The notes under the pieces were generated by a model that did no database searches, was not told the DNA's origin, and worked only from the letters and a program-made list of their open reading frames with translations. This document shows, piece after piece, positions 59,270-64,000 of a stretch of 64,000 nt of DNA (positions are counted from its first letter, which is position 1; every line of letters begins with the position of its first letter). The DNA is from Phyto melanocephala (taxonomy: Eukaryota; Arthropoda; Insecta; Diptera; Rhinophoridae), in NCBI GenBank assembly GCA_941918925.1, contig OW799237.1, positions 18,395,201-18,459,200 of the forward strand. Reading direction: 5' to 3'. Made by a program: the position numbers and the translations under genes.

Positions 59270-59350
59270 TTTTGAGTAGGGTACTACTCTACCAGTCTAG
59301 GTGTTCTGTGTACGATTCTCTAAGATAATCTGGGGAGCAAAGGGGGTTCG
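59270..59350. other. Short GC-richer patch
   Basis: GAGTAGGGTACTACTCTACC contains the dyad GAGTAG..CTACTC. It is followed by CTGGGGAGCAAAGGGGGTTC. Stands out from the flanks, origin unknown. Confidence 0.35.
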
Positions 59351-59490
59351 TTACTCCATTCGGTTAATAAAATTATAATCTATAAATAATAATAATATAA
59401 TAAAATAAATTTTATTTATATCTTTATTTATTTAGATTTTTGTATGTGGCAAGCCAAACCATATATTAAATAATTATTTTCAAATAATAT

Positions 59491-59822
59491 TGTTACGTTT
59501 ATACCTTTTATAAACGTTGGATTATTTCCTTTAAATAAACCTTTTGAGTTCTTTTATTGCAATCAAAAACAGTTGAAATTTATTATAAAATTAAGAGCAC
59601 TTTATTTACTTAAACACACTCAAAGATTGCTTTAATATCACTTTACTTATTACACTTATCACTTTGATTATCAAACACACTTTGATACGCACCTTACAAG
59701 CTCTACTGTAATACTGATTACGCTAGCTGTGTTGTTCGGCTATTTATAGTAACACAGTGCTGTTCGGTAACATTCGACAAAGTTCTCGTATGTACATTCT
59801 AGTACATTCGAAAACCGTTACA
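59491..59822 (-). mobile_element. Solo LTR of a retrotransposon, 332 bp
   Basis: On minus it begins TGTAACGGTTTTCGAATG (59822) and ends AAGGTATAAACGTAACA (59491), with TGTAACG...CGTAACA as inverted tips. It contains a TATA box CTATAAATAGCC (about 59751-59740), a plausible start region about 30 bp on, and AATAAA-type signals (AATAAAGTGC near 59607, AATAAAAG near 59558) in U3-R-U5 order. No primer-binding site, gag or pol lies on either side, and no second LTR is present, so it is a recombination-derived solo LTR. No clear 4-6 bp target duplication is visible. Superfamily undetermined, Gypsy-like is a guess. Confidence 0.8.
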
Positions 59823-60825
59823 TTTAAATTAAGACGTTAAGTAATATGCACGAATAATAGAAGTGCCTAAGAGTATGCTACACAAAATAACAAACAACAT
59901 TTTCGAACAACCAGCAAAATAAACTAATACAAATAAAACTACAGTAACTTGAACTACTACAACTAAAATAAATTATAATGTAAATTAAGCTACTTAAAAA
60001 TAAATCTGTAACAATATTTTCATATGGGCATTTCCATGTCATCGTACGTGACATTTGTACTCCTATAAAGTGGAGTAATTTTTGCAAAAGTAAGAGTAAC
60101 TAAAACAAAAGTAAATCTTTATGTTCCATTTAAAGGGTACTTTAAAAAAAAAATTTATTATATTCGAATCATTGTTGTCTAAAATAAATCTTGGGATATA
60201 TATTTTTTTAATTTCTAACAATAAACCAAATATTTTTCATTTAAAATACATCAAAATTAATTGAAAACAATCTTTAAATGATGTTATAATAAATTCAATT
60301 TAATATCGTTCGTGGCATATCGTACGAGACAGATTTTTCTCTAATAGTATTCTTATATTATGTTAAGAAACAAAAGCTAAATTCTAAATTAGGTGCTCTT
60401 GAGTGTGTTCAAATACGAATGACTTAGACAAATACTGTTTTTGCACTACGTACGTGACATTAAAACAAGATCCAAGGGATATCAAAAAAAAAAAAAAATA
60501 CCCCTAATTGTACTCTCTACTTTCTTTTTTCTTATGGATCTTGTTAATTGTTGTCGTTACCTTAATTTTAAAGCATATTTACAATTTCAATTTATTTTTA
60601 CAATTTAGTCGCAAAAAAAAATAGTTGATTGCAATTATTTAAAATAAGTCAAAGAGATAATCAGCTTATGCTCTTATTATTGCTCTTAAAATAATTTAAT
60701 AGGCTCTTAATACCTGCGCATAGTAAAATTTGAGTGTGTTTTTTTTATCAATAAACTTATATTGAAAAACTTTCAAGAGTTTTTATTTTTACAGTCTTGG
60801 TTGACATATTCATGGAAATGTCCAT
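59823..60825. other. AT-rich non-coding DNA with CGTACGTGACAT words
   Basis: CGTACGTGACAT occurs at 60043-60054 and 60449-60460, and CGTACGAGACA at 60321-60331. These may be parts of one decayed element. The ORF 59878-60087 (minus) is uncalled. Confidence 0.45.
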
Positions 60826-61170
60826 ATGCAACATATTGTAGGTTTCAAATTAAAATTAAGATATTCATAACTTAAAAAAGTTGAAACGGTGGCTTATATC
60901 AGTATTACATATTATTGAGTTATCTTTTTTTTCATTTCCTAAACTTGCAACATGTTGCAACATGCGAAAAAACTTTTAAAAATTTTCATACTCTATCATT
61001 TTATTGATTTTACAAAGAATCGAATTAAAAATGTTGACTTGCCACATGTTGCAACTTCTTTAAAAATTTAGAAAATAAATACATACGTATATAAAAATAA
61101 GTAATTGAATAATATTATTAAATTACTGAAGCTTAACATAACAAACACTAATTGCAACATGTGGAAACTT
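60826..61170. repeat. Palindrome-bearing ~100-bp periodic repeat, cluster 5
   Basis: ATGCAACATATTGTAGG (about 60827), TTGCAACATGTTGCAA (60945-60960, perfect), ACTTGCCACATGTTGCAA (61037) and TTGCAACATGTGGAAA (61152). Intervals are about 118, 93 and 115 bp. An outlier ATGCAACATATTGGCAA lies near 61490. Confidence 0.78.
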
Positions 61171-63234
61171 TAAGAAATTATTTAATAAAAAAGATAATTA
61201 TTTGCATTTAAAATTTGTTAATATCATTAATAATTGAATATTGCAGTAATTGAATATTTTTGGAATTAAAAATAATTTGACTAAGAAGATCTAACTGTAT
61301 ATTTAAGTTTTTGAAATAAATTAATATCTTTTCATAAAACACATGCCGCCATTACATTTAGCAAAATGTCGTTAAATGAGAGGGAAGGGTTCCTGATAAA
61401 ATTATATTGATGTTTCATTCTTAAAATATAAAATAAGGATTTTGTTACATAATTTTGCCATTGACACAAAGACAACGAGGGTGATTATTATGCAACATAT
61501 TGGCAATTAAGGAATTTGTTTTTTTTTTACTTTAAATTCAAAAGATCCCTTCTTTAGCCACATATGTATGTTATATTTATGTATGTATGTATGTATATAC
61601 AAATGTATTTTTTAAATGAGTTTTTTTAGTTGTTTTAATATTTGCTGTTGCAACACACCATATGTTGTTAATGCATTAAAATTAAAAGAAAATCCATATG
61701 GTTGACTATTATTAAGGTGAACGTTGTTGCTGCTTATATTTGTATATACATATGTATTTTAGTGTGTTAGTATGTTTAATTTAAATATTGCTTAGTTCTT
61801 TTCTTTAAGTAGCTTTTAGCTAATTATAATGCTGGCAACATGTTATGTTGTGTTGCAAAAAAAAAAAAAAAAAATCTACCACAATTTTAATGGCCTTATT
61901 TTAATTGCAACATCAAACAAACAAGACTCTCATAAAATTTTTAAATTTGCTTATAGTTTTCCTACCATATTGCACAAACAAAAATGGAAGCAATTAAGAA
62001 CAATATTTAATTATCTTGCAAAAATATCTAGAAAAACAACAAATGAAAACAAATTCAATGACTAATTTAATATTTAAATAAAAACAACAACAAATAATTA
62101 TTACTATTTTTTAAATTTGCAGTTTGCATACATAATTACACTTAATAAGATTTTTTTTGTATTTAATGCATTAATGATGTTAATTTGAAATAACAAAAAA
62201 TATAAAAAAAAATTAAACTACCATAAAAAGAGCTTAAATATATAGAAAAACTAAATTCGCTGTAATAAAATTTATAGAGGCATGCCTTAAGCTTCTAGCA
62301 GCAATATTAAGTAGGTGGTTGGCAAATAATACTCTTAAAGCAGCACTCATTTATTATTAAAACCAAATGCTATTTTGTGACTCGTTTTATAAATTCCAGA
62401 GATTTTTTTTTTATGCAAACATTTGCCTTAATATTTGTGGTTTTTTCTTCTTCTTTTTTTACAAAATGTCTCTAATAAATTTCATAAATTTCCCATAATT
62501 ACGCACCATTTTTTATGAGTCACTTGTTTAATTTCATGTAGTTATTTACCACAATTTTTATAATATTTGTAGCATGTAGCAGCAGTTGACAACATGACGC
62601 CGGCGACAACTACTCGTATTATATACTTCATTTATAATTATGAGGATTTTGTTATTGTTGTATTATGCATTAAGTAGTTTGTTTAACATGTAACTGAATG
62701 TGCCTTGAATGTGTTGCAAGTAGTAATTTTCTTAAATTGCACTGGTTTTTCATTTTAATGCAATTGAATATGTATCGTGGTTTTTATTGATTGTCATAAA
62801 TTTTTTTATACATATTTTTTTAGCTTAATACTTACTTAATTAGCATAAATATTTTATTACTTGTTTCGCCATAATCTTTTTATAAGAAGTGAAAGTCTTA
62901 TAGTTATTATTGAGCAGGAAGAGTGGGAATGATTTCAATTAGGAAGAATTGTTCAGTAAGTGAAGAATATGGCAAAAAATATATTAACCAAAATTATTTA
63001 AAATTGAGGCTATCGATAAAAAACTGTTTGCTGTTCAGTTAATTACTGTTGTATAGATTGGTAAAGTTAAACACACATAAGTAAATAGCCATTTCTATTT
63101 GGTAGATCAGAAGTTATCAGTAGGTCTTTTAGCTATGCTGAACCTTGTACGCTCTTCGTGAACGTGTGTGTGATAGAGCAACAAATTATCTGTTTTGTAT
63201 TCCGAGTGGAATTGAAATGTTCGGAATTGTGTTT
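61171..63234. other. AT-rich non-coding DNA, no gene seen
   Basis: TATG repeats (about 61575-61597) and a poly-A tract (61857-61875). The ORF 61829-62065 begins in poly-A and lacks a domain. Nothing else is supported. Confidence 0.55.
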
Positions 63235-64000
63235 TTAAGTAGGGTGATCGATTATTCGATTTTTTTAAGAAACCGGTTATCAAATAGTTTGAAATATAGT
63301 ATTAAAAAAAACCGGTTGCTATTTTGAAAATTGAAAAAAAAACCGGTTAACAGGTTCGAATATATAAAATATAATATTTAAAGAAAAAACTAAAAAATAT
63401 TGTAACAAAGATTATAATAAAAATTATATCTAAATATGAAATTTTTACAGTTTATCTACGTTTGGCTTCACAATTACGCAATAACTAACATGTATGCAGT
63501 TGACTAATTTGGTTTTAATTAAACGAATTTAAGGGCAAAAGGTACTTTTTACAAGTAAAATAAATAAATACAATAAATTAATACATTAATTAATAAGTCT
63601 TTTTATAAGGCTGTTATACATTCTTGTATCGCATTCTGTACATTTGTTAAATGTTAAATAGTTTTTTTAAGCTAATATGCACTAACGTATTTTCTTTGGA
63701 AGGATTTCGGTAATTTGAAATACATTTTAAAGGCTAGGAAGAAAATCTTTAAAATTTCATTTCAAAAATTCTTTCTTATACTCCTGACAGATATACACAT
63801 ATAGGCATAAACAAGTTTGTTCGATGGTTTTATTGAAATTTATGTTAACAGAAACTCAATGCCATTAATTAAAATTGGGATCTAGAAGGACAGATTATTG
63901 GTTTTTCTTTATTGTAACTACTTTTCGCGTACTTAATACACATAGTACGATTGGTTACAAAGATATATGAAAATAAGTTTAAAAAAATAAAAAACCGGTT
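63235..64000. repeat. Segment bounded by AACCGGTT words, possible mobile element (runs off the window)
   Basis: AACCGGTT occurs at 63271-63278, 63310-63317, 63341-63348 and 63993-64000, all embedded in A-runs, plus GATCGATTATTCGA at 63246. Three copies are spaced 31-39 bp and the fourth closes the window. AACCGGTT also matches the Grainyhead binding consensus. The repeated, A-flanked layout suits either the terminal repeats of an element or a regulatory cluster. The ORF 63145-63327 (plus) is uncalled. Confidence 0.5.

Overview
The window is eukaryotic, very AT-rich and essentially free of host protein-coding sequence. I find no exon of a recognisable host gene, no operon-like structure and no RNA gene. 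The repeat content points to a higher fly (Diptera), most likely a calyptrate such as a blow fly, house fly or stable fly. The pointers are the AACAAGTAAGAG...TATTCGGC...GCCGAATA...TATACCC repeat family, DD41D-type mariner relatives, R1-like LINE remnants, and abundant CAA/GTT microsatellites. It reads best as a large intron or an intergenic block. The species is an inference.

Layout. 0-6.4 kb is AT-rich non-coding DNA with a small inverted-repeat element (0.79 kb), two Helitron-type 3' ends on the minus strand (0.73 and 5.45 kb) and a GC-richer unclassified block (3.3-4.25 kb). 6.4-8.4 kb is a long AACAAGTAAGAG-family repeat with a deleted Tc1/mariner element nested inside it. 10.27-11.20 kb is the best-preserved transposon: a 930-bp DD41D-type element with TIRs and TA flanks, whose transposase gene has an internal deletion. 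17.46-19.23 kb holds two same-orientation repeat copies, followed by an inverted-repeat element (19.36-19.87 kb). 21.57-23.0 kb has the first cluster of a palindromic motif (CTTGCAACATGTTGCAAG type) plus two MITE-like hairpins. 24.55-26.2 kb is a minisatellite of about 40 units of 37-38 bp.

29.6-31.45 kb is a transposon graveyard: a repeat fragment, a LINE reverse-transcriptase remnant on minus, a mariner-type transposase remnant on plus and a dispersed repeat. 34.5-35.8 kb is an R1-like LINE remnant on minus. 42.6-44.3 kb ends in a Helitron-type CTAG terminus. 45.4-46.4 kb holds two inverted-repeat elements. 47.12-47.7 and 52.55-52.83 kb are further mariner-type remnants. 51.52-52.45 kb is a broken, internally deleted copy of an uncharacterised multi-copy arthropod protein family. 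53.77-61.2 kb carries the main clusters of the palindromic motif, recurring about every 100 bp. 59.49-59.82 kb is a solo LTR on minus. The last 0.8 kb carries four copies of AACCGGTT.

No genes work together as a system here; the biology is that of mobile elements and their decay. The most novel-looking signal is the roughly 100-bp-periodic palindrome array, where one dyad-symmetric core has survived while the sequence between copies has diverged. At least five transposase remnants from several lineages of one Tc1/mariner clade also lie within about 45 kb.
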